A program made the translations under genes and the position numbers. A stretch of DNA of 64,000 nucleotides from Excoecaria cochinchinensis (lineage: Eukaryota; Streptophyta; Magnoliopsida; Malpighiales; Euphorbiaceae). The stretch lies in NCBI GenBank assembly GCA_947683425.1, contig CANTUQ010000119.1, positions 4,737,001-4,801,000 on the forward strand, in the 5' to 3' direction. Of this stretch, positions 35,201 to 46,896 are shown piece by piece. The first letter of the stretch is position 1, and every line of letters begins with the position of its first letter. The notes under the pieces are model-generated. The model was not told the origin of the DNA, ran no database searches, and saw only the letters and a list, made by a program, of their open reading frames with translations.

Positions 35201-35934
35201 CAAAGCCAAATTCAAATGTACAAATTCTCAAACAAATGCAAATGTACAAGAATACAAACTCTCAAACCAAAATAACAAAAATGACTTCTCAAACCAAAAC
35301 AACACAAAAAATACAAATTCTCAAACAAAACAAGACAAAACAAAAAGACATTTTCAAGGCCTTGAAAATCCAATATACTGTAAATACATTCAAAATGTAA
35401 AGGTCAAGAACAAAACAAGGAAAAAACAGAAACGAAAACGAAAATAAAATAGAAAAATCACCCGCCTGCAGGCAAACAACAAAATTTCCAATCTAATTTT
35501 TTTTTTGAGAAAGCTCAAATCTTTTTTCCATCCCGGAGGCTCAACATCAAATTCTCTCACCCTCTTGAGATGTATGCAGGTATTTTCAACAAGGAGGCTA
35601 CATTGGAGATGATAGAAGAATCGATATCTAGCATGTGACAGTCAGTGCAATCAAGAAAATGGGGAACAACCAACCGTCCTTCGGGGGCACACTCTAACAT
35701 CGGCCCCAACAGGTATGTACTGCCACAGATATACGCCTTTTATATACCCTACACATTTGCTTTGCCCTTTTTGTAGTAAAAAGAAGAGGTTCAAGATAAG
35801 CGCCAGTAAAGAAAGCGACGAACGAGTCACCATGTCAACCCAAGGATGGTCAACGGTCAGGCACTGGGTTAACCAGATGGTGGTCGGCAAATACATCATT
35901 CAGATAATGATTAATAAGTAGAAACCAAGTAGAC
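35201..35934. other. 3' untranslated region of element D, second part
   Basis: A-rich stretch with CTCAAACAAA-type short repeats (35205-35345), then unremarkable DNA with no recognised gene. Confidence 0.5.
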
Positions 35935-35956
35935 TGGATGGGGGTCAAAAAGTTAA

Positions 35957-36240
35957 AAAGCAGACATTGCACTAGCAGGATGGGGGTTAGCAGATCAGAC
36001 ATTGCACTAGCCGGATGTAGGTTAGCAAATTAGACATTGCACTAGCAGATCAGACATTGAACTAGCCGAATGGGTTAGCAGATCAGACATTGAAATAGCC
36101 GGATGGGGGTTAGCAGATCAGATATTGTACTGACCGGATGGTGGTTAGCAGATTAGATATTGTACTGACCGGATGGTGGTTAGCAGAGCAGATATTACAC
36201 TGACCGAATAATGGTCAGCAGATAGGATGTTGCACGGATT
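35957..36240. repeat. 35-bp tandem array in D 3' region
   Basis: About eight imperfect copies of a unit containing CAGACATTGCACTAGCCGGA and GGGGTTAGCAGAT, with later copies reading AGATATTGTACTGACCGG. Confidence 0.85.
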
Positions 36241-36339
36241 GGTTACCAAGGTTGTGTTGTGCAAGCCCAGAAGCGGCTACCGAGATAGAATGTTCAATCA
36301 CATGCCATGGAACAGATCGCAAACAACGGGATTGTAGTT

Positions 36340-37200
36340 AGGAAACACTATATCTCACAGACACTGCACGAGCCGAGACAAGGCCAGTAGAGCGCATGCG
36401 GTTGAACAGATCGCAACGGGGGTTGTAGTCAGAGAGTACTGCATCTCACAGACACCGTGCAGGCCGAGACGAGGCTAGCAGATCACCAGCGGTAGAACAG
36501 ATCGCAAACAGAGGTTGTAGTCAGAGAGTACTGCATCTCACAGACACCGTGCAGGCCGGGATGAGGCTAGCGGATCACCAGCGATAGAACATATCGCAAT
36601 AGAGGATGCAGTTAGACAACACTTCACCTCACACCGCGCAGGCCGAGATGAGACTAGCGGGACAGACCAGCCGCCGTGCAGACTGAGATGAGGTTAGCGG
36701 GGGACAGCGATAGAACAGATCGCAACAGGGGATGCAGTTAGACAACACTTCACCTCACACTGCGCCGGTTGAGATGAGACTAGCGGGACAGACCAGCCGC
36801 CGTGCAGACCGAGATGAGGTTAGCGAGGGATAGCGATAGAGCAGATCACAACAGAGGATGCAGTTAGACAACACTTAACCTCACACCGCGTGGGCCGAGA
36901 TGAGACTAGCGGGACAAACCTCACACCGCGCAGGCCGAGATGAGACTAGCGGGACAGACCAGCCGCCGTGCAGACCGAGATGAGGTTAGCGGGGGACAGC
37001 GATAGAACAGATCGCAACAAAGGATGCAGTTAGACAACACTTCACCTCACTCCGCGCAGGCCGAGATAAGGCTAGTGGGACAGACCAGCCGCCGTGCAAA
37101 CCGAGATGAGGTTAGCAGGGGACAGCGATAGAACAGATCGCAACAGAGGATACAGTTAGACAACACTTCACCTCACATCGTGCAAGCCGACCAAAGGCGA
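36340..37200. repeat. 126-bp tandem array in D 3' region
   Basis: The marker CAGCGATAGAACAGATCGCA recurs at 36579, 36705, 36831 (as TAGCGATAGAGC), 36997 and 37123. The period is 126 bp with one 166-bp unit that contains a 40-bp partial duplication. Each unit also holds CCGAGATGAGACTAGCGGG twice in diverged form. Typical of satellite-seeding arrays in Tat 3' regions. Confidence 0.88.
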
Positions 37201-37380
37201 GCAGGACAATGCGACATAAAATATTGCAAATGAGCCACAGTCTAATAACGCTACAGCTCAATGGCAACAAGTCGCAACATTACACACAGCAAAAAGGTAA
37301 GGGCTGCCTCAGGTATGCATCTATTCCCTTCTTCTCTAAATTTTGGCTCATCTAGGCACTAGTGCACTAGTTTTCCCAAA

Positions 37381-37392
37381 ATTGGGGGCAAC
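37381..37392 (+). other. polypurine tract of element D
   Basis: ATTGGGGGCAAC directly before the TGTAGACACC start of the 3' LTR. Confidence 0.75.
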
Positions 37393-40304
37393 TGTAGACA
37401 CCGGGTCCTGAGACAGCCCAGATCAGAGTTACCCAATAATGATAAGATGCCTTGTCATGGGCAAAAGAGTTAAAAGTGATGATTTCCTTGAAATTTTGCA
37501 TTTTAGAGTGAAAAATTAAAAAATATTAAAAAATATTTTAAAAATTAATTTTGAAAAATGGGGGCTTAAAAATATAGTATTTATAGTTAATCTTAAAAAA
37601 TAAATAAAATAAAAAAAATTTCGAGCGTCGGCGCCTTGCGGCAGCGCAGCGGGCTGCGGAGCGCCATCGTGCGGTGCTCCTCGTGCGAGGGTCGCACGCG
37701 CGATGCGGGATCGTCCGCGCGACGCCGCACGCAGCGTGCGCTACAGATGCCCGTCGGGCGCTCCGACGGGGTCCGTAGGCCCTATTCTGCCGCAAAATGG
37801 GCATTTTGCCCCAAAATTGATTTTTTCCGATTTTTTTCCACAAAATTCGATTTTTTATGACTTTTTTAAGGGATTTTCAGGTTTTTTTCAATTTTTAAAA
37901 TTTAAAATTTTTAATATCTGATTTTATTAAGTTTTATCCCTTTAATTAACATTTTTTCCTATTTTCTTCATATAAAAAGAATAAGAAGAAAACCTAAAAA
38001 GGGTAATTTTTCTTAGGGTTTTCTTTCATCTTTTTCTCTTCTTCCTCCTTTCAAACTCTCTCTAAAAATTCCAGATTTTCCCCACCAAAAAGATCAAAGA
38101 ATTCAGTTCATCTTTTTCATCTTTTTTTCAATAGAATTTCTTCTAAACATATATTTGGATGGAGTTTTTGTTGTTGAATTTAATTTGGAGACAAATACAA
38201 CAATTATTTGCTCTCAAAATTCCTTTTTTCTTCTTTATTTGTGTTCAATAAAACTTTTTCCATTGATTTTCTTTTGATGAAAAATTAATTTTGAGACAAA
38301 CAAAACAATTGTTTGTTATCAAAATCTAATTTTTTATTTGATTTTCTAAAATAAGACTTTTAATCAATTTTTTTTTTGATACAAACAAAGTGATTGTTTG
38401 TTCTTGAAATCATTTTTCTTTATTTTAATCAATAAAAATCTTTTTTTTTTTATCAAAATCATTTTTTTAGGCAAAGAAATCAATTCTTTTTTCTTAAAGA
38501 ATTTTTGATCATTTTTTCATCCTATTTTTTCTTTAAATAAAATTCCAACATTTTCATCATATTACACTCTAATATTGCAAATCATCAAATAAAAAATCGA
38601 TCATCATTTTACCTTCATCGAATCCGAAACTCTGAAGGTAAACATTCTGGGCTTATTCTTTCTTTTTATTATTTTTGTTCATGTTTAATTTATTCATGTA
38701 TATTTTTATTAACTTTATTTATTTATTTATTTCAGATTTGTTTTATTTAATTTGTTTATATATGATTTTATTCTCATTCATGTATATTTTATTGTTTTCA
38801 TTAATTTATTTATTGTTCTCATTTATTTATTGATCCTATTGCAGTTATATTGGTTTTGTTATGTATATATATTATTACATTTTTATTCATGTAAATATTG
38901 ATTGTTTATTATTTTTAGTATGTAATTAATTTATTTCACTTTATTTTTAACATGTAATTAATAAATTCATTTTAATTGATATTTTTACCATGTAAATGGT
39001 TTACATCATTTGTGAACATATTTAATTAATCATGCCATTCATTTAATTATTTTCATCATTCTCTTATTCATTTTTATCATTCTTTTTATCGTTGTCACAT
39101 GTTTTATTTATTGTTACTTATTTTCATTGTAATTATTAATCATGTGCATATTTTTATATATTAATTCATTAACACATTTTATATTATTTCAATCATATCT
39201 TTTAATTCATTTGTCGTTTATAATTTATTTTAGTTTATTAATATTTCAATTCATTTAATCCATATTTGATGCCATCTCTCTTTACTTTATCTCATTTTAT
39301 CATTAATTTATTTAATTGATTTAATTACTAACATTATTTCATTTGTATTTTGTTTTTTGTCAAAACTTATTTTCTTACTTGGGCATTTTTTGCGAGCACA
39401 CGAGGAGATCCAGAACTCATTTGGGTTAGATATTTAATTGCTTTATTTTGTAATATTTCATTTATTTGGCTTTTTCATTTATTTTGCCATGTAATTTTTA
39501 ATAAAATTGTTTATTTTAGGCACGCTAAAAAGAAAATAACAAAAACATTACTATTAATTAATTTGGCATTTTTCCTAAATAAAAATGAGACCAATGTCCT
39601 AGTTTTTCATACCCAAATAAATCATCACATCAAAATTATTTTATAATAAATATGCATGCGAGGACCAATGTTCTCATCATTAATGAATATCCCGATTTAT
39701 GCATGATTTGTATTTTATTTACAATGGGGGTTGTATTCCGCCCTTAGTTTTGTTGTAATATTTTTACATATGTTTTATTTTATTTATGCTTTTATTTATC
39801 GCTTCCACTACGTGATTGACATGCGCTTTAATTATTTGCATTAAAATGAATGAGAAATGGGATGAAATGTTAAATTCAAAACTTGATTATAAAATTAACC
39901 AAGGTATGAATAAATGGGAAGTCCCGAACTCACTCTGGTCTTGGGCTCAATGAGTTTAGAGGTCCATATCAGTGTTTCATTGGGATGTAATCTCCAAAAT
40001 ATCTCTTGTGTCCCACCAAAAGACTTAAATTTACAATCATAGGCTCCACGGGGCAGAGGGTCATTCCAGTGTTCTATTGAGATGATATCTCCAAGATCCC
40101 TTTGGCTTGCCCAAAATGGATATTATGCACCGTCTTAGGCTCACCGAGGCTAGATGACCTGTCCCAATGTTCTATTGGGTGGCGACTCCAAGAAACATCC
40201 CAAAATAGACGCACTTGTAAATACCTTGCAAATTTTAATGAGCCTCCACCCGATCACCCTAAAAGCGGCGGTTCGGGGCACCCCGGGGTTTGGCGCGCGT
40301 CACA
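37393..40304 (+). repeat. right (3') LTR of element D
   Basis: Counterpart of 22004-24996. It differs by scattered substitutions and several small deletions (for example in the GC island and near 38275), so the insertion is not very recent. Confidence 0.92.
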
Positions 40305-40309
40305 GTGAC
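40305..40309. other. TSD GTGAC, right copy of element D
   Basis: See 21999-22003. Confidence 0.8.
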
Positions 40310-42152
40310 ATATTTAGGTTTGCAAGGAAAATTTAGGTGCACCCAATTATTATAATTAAATTAAAATCATGAATCACACTTTTGAAGTTTTGAGTGAAAT
40401 CTTTAAAGTTTAAGTGGAAGCACACATGCACAAAAGCGGAAAGAACCACAAAAGAAGCAGCATCTTACATGTTCTCTGCTAGCCAGTACTAAATAATAGC
40501 AAAGCTCATAAATTTCAGTTTTGATACACTAGTTTCTAGGTGTAACTCAAGCTGCGTAGGATTAATTTTTTTGGTTGATTACTCTTTATCAAGTTGTTTT
40601 TTGGCTATATCCCTTATTATTATTTTCTCAAATATATATAAAATTTCTGATTCCTAGAGAGGAAATTATAATCACACCTTTGTAGGCTATTCTTGAATTT
40701 CTAAAAACAACAGAGAACCGGTTCCTAATCTGTAATTAAGGAGGATTTTGCTTAAATTAAATTAAAAACATATTTAATCATGTACTCTTTAATGTCATAA
40801 CTCTTATATATAAACTTAAACAAAGGAATTGAATTATGTCATCCTAAGCTCTATAACAAAGATTATAATCAACACTTTAAAACTAAAAATTTAACTTGAT
40901 CTAATATTAGAACAAAGAGAACAATTCGCATAATATATGATGGTTCACTCCAAGAAACGGATTAATAGAATTCAAATAATGTATCAAATTATTCACTTAG
41001 TTATCCTAATCCTTTAACTCATTACTAATTCGTATAGTTATTCACTTCTCCCAACAAAATGTTTGATTTGACATTTTAGTTCTCTTGAACTTTTACATAC
41101 TTAAAACATAAATTTTATCATTTACATGCTAATAATTTGTTAAGTTCAATTTAATCAAATTAATTACTCAAATAACATAGCCCCTTTATCATTTAACTTA
41201 GTAAACCATAACACAACACATACTGTAACTATAAATCACACCTTAACAATTTAATTTATGTATAAATTACTTGGAAAGGTAAGTTTGGTAGTCACTTACA
41301 GGTTTTTCTGACATTTTTGGCCCCCTTTGCCGTCGTCGGAGTCCCGTCGGAGCTCCACCGGAGGCATTGAACCCACCTGATGGAAGCTCGAAGCCTCGGG
41401 GTTTCTTTTCTGGTGGTCACGCGCCGTCAAGGCCGTTCATTTTGCCGGAATCGATGCAGAAAGCTTCGATTCTCTTCTCCTCCGATCTGCTCGTTGCTGA
41501 CAATTGAGGGAGATCCACGGCCACCTTGATGTTCGTCTGCCCACTAGGATTCCCACGGTGCTGCTCGTGTCCTCGTTCGTCGCCGGAGCCGATCAAAAAA
41601 TGCCGACGAAGCTTGAGGTTCTTCCTCCCGTTCTCCTAGAACGACGACGCTGCAACAAGGGGAAGACGGCACCGTGATCGGCGTTGCGAGGAGCCAGCTG
41701 CTCGCCGTAGAACGTCGCCAACCACTCACCCCTCCTGCCGTGCTCCGCCGTTTCTCTCTCTCTCTCCCTCTTCTCTTCTCGGTTTCCTTTTCCCCCCGTT
41801 TTCCCGTTTCTTCTCTTTCCCGAAATATCCCTCTCTAATTCCACTAATTCTAGCTAAATCTCACTTGTCTAGATAATTCTAGACACAAAGAAATATTATC
41901 ACATGTTAAAATTATTTATTTGTATATCTACTTCTATTTATTTATTTTATTCTTGGTTTAACATTTTCTTGTCCATTTACATGTAAACATACATTATATA
42001 CATACATATACATATATCTAAAATTATTTGAATAATTAAATTATATAGCTTTAAAGAAAATTCCACCTCTTATACGTCAAAAATTAACCTTTGATGAATT
42101 TTTTAGCGTGTCCAATTATTAATATAAACTCTCAAAATTTTTGGACGTTACA
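40310..42152 (-). repeat. left LTR of element B, second segment
   Basis: Continues the B LTR after element D and aligns with 61229-63085. Includes the GC-rich leader (41315-41840) and a splice-donor-like CCTGTAAGTG on the minus strand at 41302-41293. Ends GACGTTACA at 42152. Confidence 0.88.
41315..41840 (-). other. GC-rich leader block in B left LTR
   Basis: Minus strand: GA-rich start (GAGAAAGAGA-type) then CG-rich DNA with GCCGGCGACG-like triplets. It corresponds to 43640-44160 in A. Short open frames only (83 codons), not shared intact with the right LTR. Confidence 0.6.
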
Positions 42153-42172
42153 ATTCTCCCCCCCTTAAAAGA
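42153..42172 (-). other. polypurine tract of element B
   Basis: Minus strand TTTTAAGGGGGGGAGAATT directly before TGTAACGTCC of the 3' LTR. Confidence 0.85.
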
Positions 42173-42221
42173 AATTTCATCCTCGAAATTTCTCTGGACT
42201 AGTACAATAATTCACTATTCA

Positions 42222-42526
42222 TCCTCTCAATCAACTTGTATTTCCAATGCAAGTTTGCAAAAAATTTAATTGTATTCGTCCATCTCATAGATGCCATTAT
42301 ATCTTTATCAGTGATAATGCTTCGTGTGCCATTATGGAGATAGTAGAGGAAGGAAAATGCCGTTAAACAAAGTGACCAAATGCATAATTCTCCTTTTTTC
42401 CTTACAGCACAAGAAAACATTTAAAATTAATAACTTCTAACTCCATTTCAATAAGAACCAAGATATAGTGTTCCAAACTCCTTCAGGAGCAGATGCTACA
42501 TTCTCGTAATAGAAGTAGGGTGGCCC
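42222..42526 (-). pseudogene. captured DRM cytosine-methyltransferase fragment, 3' part (element B)
   Basis: Minus-strand reading from the C insertion site gives YFYYENVASAPEGVWNTISW, close to the plant DRM2 phrase GPP(Y/F)FYYENVA.APKGVW.TIS. Decayed FSCAVRKKGE (DRM: FCAAARKRGY) follows. In another frame it continues with LQTCIG, in the place of the DRM phrase NCLQTC(I/M)..AKLTERI. It stops there, 50 bp before the polypurine tract. Several frameshifts and stops make it non-coding. This is the start of the DRM catalytic part, which in DRM proteins has rearranged motifs; the SAM-binding and Cys-motif half is absent. It continues the 57284-57909 piece, from which solo LTR C separates it. Confidence 0.82.
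42522..42526. other. TSD GGCCC, left copy of solo LTR C
   Basis: Repeated at 57284-57288. Element A shows the empty site (ATTGGGCCACCTTG on its plus strand near 49270). Confidence 0.9.
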
Positions 42527-42942
42527 TGTAACACCCCCATCGCCGCCCTCGTTGGAAGGACGCCGACAGGCGCTCTACCCGATGCTCACTCACACATATA
42601 TTCACATGCACGATGCGGAAGCATACATTCATACATAACATATATACGAAAATATGGATTAATTAAAAACTAAACTTAAAAGGCGTGCACAGACTGATCA
42701 TGCAATAACTCACACACACGCAAGCACTAAGCGAAAGCATAAAGCGAAATAATAACTTAACATTAAAACATACTAACGTTTACATTTCCCAAAAGTAGAC
42801 TCAAGATTCTTACATAAAGTTACATATACAATAATACAAAAGTACAAAAGCTGAAGTACAGAAGCTGAACAAAATACAAAACTTCTAACTCCTACGTAGC
42901 CGACCTTGCAGAAGCGCGACTCGAACAGAACCAAACCTGCCA

Positions 42943-42987
42943 CCTGCACGGAAAGGAAATCCGTGCTAAGCGATAAACGCTTAGTGG
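42943..42987 (-). other. conserved LTR double stem-loop (C), with compensatory pair
   Basis: Minus strand CTAAGCG-TTTAT-CGCTTAG, then GCACGGA-TTTCCTT-TCCGTGC, then AGGTGGCAGG. Relative to H and E, the G-C pair at the loop end is A-T here. Confidence 0.78.
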
Positions 42988-43213
42988 AGAGAACACACAA
43001 GAGTATGAAAGGCCATTCACAATGGTCGCCGAGGCATAACACATTCACAATGGCAAATGCAGCAATCAGAATACATGTATAATCAGGCTTGCATAGTAAA
43101 GGCATTAATCTGAAAACTCATAACCATAACCATATGCTTATATCAAGAATAGGCCAAAACAGACATAATACAATACACGATACAAGTATCATCATGCAGA
43201 ACTACATACTACA

Positions 43214-43218
43214 TCACA
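43214..43218. other. TSD TCACA, left copy of element A
   Basis: Repeated at 53902-53906. Confidence 0.92.
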
Positions 43219-43639
43219 TGTAATGCCCCAAAATTTTCGGTGTTTTTATTAATAGCTTAATGTGCTAAATATTTATCAAAAGTTAAATTTTGGCGCATAA
43301 GAGGTCAAATTTCTTCTTAAAGCTATTCAACTTAATTATTGAAATAAATTATTAGACAAATATATGTATAAACATAGAGGTATGTTTACATGTAATTGGA
43401 TAAGAAAATAATAAACTAAGAAATAAAGAGTAAATAGACAAGATAAATAATTTTTCCATGTGACAATTTTTATTCGTCTAAAAGTGTCCAAATATTGGAG
43501 TGAATTATAGACTAGAATAAGTGGGAATTGTATGATATAGAAAATAAAATAATTAAAACATGTGAAAATTTCTATGGGTCTAGAATTATCTAGACAAGTG
43601 GGACTAGTGTAAGCTAGAATTATTGGGAATGAAAAGAAA

Positions 43640-44160
43640 GGGAAAACACGGTGAAGGGAAGGGAAGAAACCGAAGGAAGAAAGAGAGAGGAAGAGAGAGA
43701 GAGGGAGCGGCGGAAGGCACCGCCGGCGACGGCAATTGGGGTGGCAATCGGACCGATGCACACGGTAAAGCCGTTCCGTGGCATCTACCTCCAGTTCGCG
43801 GTGGCGTCAGTCCAGGAGATCGAAAGAGGAACCGAAGCTTCCTCAGCATTTTCCGGTGAGCTCCAACTGCGAGAGGTGACACGAACACCACGACTGGACT
43901 CACGGCGTCAAGGCGAAGCTTCTGGTGGCCGTGGATCCCCCTCAATCGCCGGCGATGAGAAGATCGGAGAGGGAGAAAACCAAACATACCGACGATGATT
44001 TCGACAAAACGGAGGGAGGTCTCGGCGCGTGACCACCGGAACGGCAATCTCGATTTGGCGATCTTTCTTCCGATGGTCTCAGCGCCTCCGGTGGAGCTCC
44101 GGCGACACTCCGGTGAGGCTTCGGCGACTGTTACGGGACCAAAAATAGCAGAAAAATCCG
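43640..44160 (+). other. GC-rich leader block in A 5' LTR
   Basis: GA-rich start (AAGAGAGAGAGGG) then CG-rich DNA. The open frame from 43651 (115 codons) is cut by TGA at about 43996. The corresponding frame in the 3' LTR (50054-50560) is open for 168 codons. Translation is lysine/arginine-rich at first, with GSPSIAGDEKIGEGEN later; no known domain. B keeps a diverged version of that phrase. Could be an untranslated leader exon as easily as a coding one. Confidence 0.5.
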
Positions 44161-46851
44161 GTATGTGGCCACCAAAATTATTTTTCTAAGTGATTTTTCA
44201 GATAAACTAAAAATTATTGAGTGATTTTACTAAATACAGTATGTGTGTTGTTATGGTTTACTAAGTTAAATGATAAATTGGCTAAGGTAATTGAGTAATT
44301 AGATTGATTAAATTGAGTTTAACAAATTATTGACAATTAGCTATTGAAATTTGATAAGCTGTTATGGTGTAGTTTTTCCTGCAATCATAACGAAATTTAA
44401 AATGATCCGAGCAGTGAGAGGTCTGTTGTTAACGATTTTCATTACGACGTAAAAATGCATAAGAAAGTGAAATATATTATGGTAATAAGTTTGATAAACC
44501 CATAGATTATAAGTTATAAAATAATGTAACAATAGTTATATGATGAGCAAAAGATTTTGAATAATTAGTTAGATAAATCAATTAAGTTGAATCTTTTTGT
44601 TTAAAAAGCTAAACCATACATTGAATATAAAGAATTTTGTTGTAATTGTAATGTGATGCATAGAAGTTATAGTTATAAGTCCAAATGTAACTGAAATTAA
44701 ATGTTAGAACGATTTTAAGGTAGAAATAAAAAAAAATGTATTTTGATTTTGTAAAAATCGAATTAAACTTGGGAATATATGGGTTAAGTTAGGATGCGAC
44801 TACTGAGGACAAGTGAGGTTGAGTTGTTAGAATGGAATTTAGACCGACTAATTAACCACAAATTGGTAAATTTTTCCAATGATATGGATTATGCATATTA
44901 AGCTTAAATAAGATCTATGCATATAAGTGTTTATTTTTAAAGCGAATGCATGAATGAGGCATATTCCAAGAAAATTTAATTTAAGCATTATAAGTGAAGA
45001 GTGATAAAAAAATTAAATGAAAGTTGAATGTTCGACATATATAACATGTATTAAGAATAATATAAAAGTATGCGAATTAAATATGTGAATTTTGGAATTT
45101 TGTAATGTGTGTAACAGCGTGAACTAAGGCAAGGAAAGACAATAAAATAATATTCAAATGAAGAAATCAAGTGGAAGGATTTAAGGAAGGTGATGTGGGT
45201 TAATAAATAGTCATAAAAATTACATTAGATGATGAATGGATAAATATAGGGAATGCCTATATAAATAATAATGTATAATCGGTTCAATATGAAATAAACT
45301 TAATTTGACAAAATAAAATGGAAGTGAATTGGAATGGAAAGAAAGAGTGGTAGTTGAATGTATACTTATATGTATATGAAGTATATTATAATTATTAATG
45401 TATTTTAATTATAAAACATGATTAATGGCTTGCTATGAAGCTAAGTTAGTGAAATGTGATAAATAAATGAAATTATATGAGAAAATGATGATGGATGATA
45501 CTGGGATTAATTCTGGAAAAATTGAATTGAAATGTATATTGATCTTATTTTATGTAAAGATCAAAGTTTGGATTTGTTTAAATAACATTCATTAATGTGG
45601 CCCTATTCGATCAGCTGGTAGTCAAGTCTAGTTCAGGATATAGTGGCTAGCCATAGGGACATAAGACCGCGGGAGTGAGCATGACGTCTCACTATCTTTA
45701 TAGGTCATTGATGACCTATTCTGTATTTTTAAAATTATTTGTACTGGAATGTACTGGAGTAATCCTTCGGGGTTCTTCAGGTTTGGAATGTACTGGAGTA
45801 ATCTTTCGGGGTTCTTCAGGTTTGGAATGTACTGGATTGATCCTCTAAGGTCTCTCCAGGTTATTGTGAGCTCTTAGGGGTTCACATCCCGTTTATCCTG
45901 TGTATAGAGTCTGCCAGCATTGTACTATGGGCAAAATGGTAAATTGCAAAGTGAATTGGTGAATGTGAAATAATTGTGTGAATCATGAAATTGAATGACT
46001 AATAAAGGAAGACTGGTAAATGGTGGATTTAAATAATAAACCATATTAAATGTATAATCTAAGAAGTTAGATGGCATGGATAAAAGTAAATATGGATTGA
46101 AAAGCCATAAAGTAACTTAAAGAGAGAAGTAAAGTTGAAGGATAAGTAGTACAATTAATAAAGAGATGTTAACTAAGAGGTATGAGTGAAATTTAAAGTT
46201 TAATATGTATATATGTGTGTATAGATTTGGATGAAAGTTAACTAATGTATAAAATGATTTCGAATTTTGATAAAGTTGATGGTTCGATGTTAAAACTTTA
46301 ATTGAATAAATAATATTAATAAATGAGCCTATGAAATTGGTGATATGAAAAAGTGGCTTTATGAACCTTATATTCACCAATATGTATTACATGAATGCAA
46401 ATATGCATAGTAGTGGGTATTATTGGGTTAGATAAATGCTATAATAACCGATAATGTAGGAATGAAATATTACCTACTATTTTAGAAGTATATTGTCTGT
46501 TTAATATTGCACGATAATAGTAAAATGATGCATGATAAGTGAGTATTACACATTATTAAAATACAGAAAGATCTCAATCGTTAATGTGCAAATTTGATTA
46601 TGAAGTTTTAGGAAATTTTAGCTATTACGAATATTGAATGTATTGCAGACTTAATGCTTCACTCTGCAAATCCTTCAATTTAAATTTGGGGATAAATAGT
46701 AATGGATATATATATTAATCATAAATTGTGATATTTTTGAAAGGAGAAACTAATTAGCGATTTGAACGTAAACAAATACTAAGGTATGTATGTTTAACTT
46801 ATATGTGTATACTTAGTACTTTTATGATTTGGATAAGTAAATTTGGTAGTC

Positions 46852-46896
46852 ACCACTAAGCGTAAAGCTTAGCGCGTGGTTTATCCTCGCGCAGGT
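46852..46896 (+). other. conserved LTR double stem-loop (A 5' LTR)
   Basis: ACCACTAAGC-GTAA-AGCTTA-GCGC-GTGGT, then GCGCG..CGCGC and AGGTATAAG. Outer pairs ACCAC/GTGGT. Confidence 0.75.

Larger units (their letters stand above)
22004..40304 (+). mobile_element. element D: Tat-like Ty3/gypsy retrotransposon, defective
   Basis: TGTAGACAC..GCGTCACA LTRs of 2,993 and 2,912 bp. Primer site TGGTGACTCCGCTGGGGAC directly after the left LTR; polypurine ATTGGGGGCAAC directly before the right one. The internal order is gag, RT, RNase H, a second (archaeal-type) RNase H, integrase, then a long 3' untranslated part with tandem repeats. The extra RNase H and the repeat-bearing 3' region place it in the Tat group (including Ogre-like elements). 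The primer type is, from memory, one used by that group and not tRNA-iMet. Split by solo LTR E. Dead: see the pol entry. Confidence 0.93.

Noticed and set aside
35651..35899. 82-codon minus-strand frame in D 3' region
   Set aside because: No motif, no counterpart, inside untranslated retroelement DNA.
35957..37200. Centromeric satellite block
   Set aside because: Short arrays with few units, clearly inside the 3' region of element D.
46117..46380. 87-codon frame repeated at 52543-52806
   Set aside because: Antisense AT-rich frame in A LTRs; identical because the LTRs are identical.
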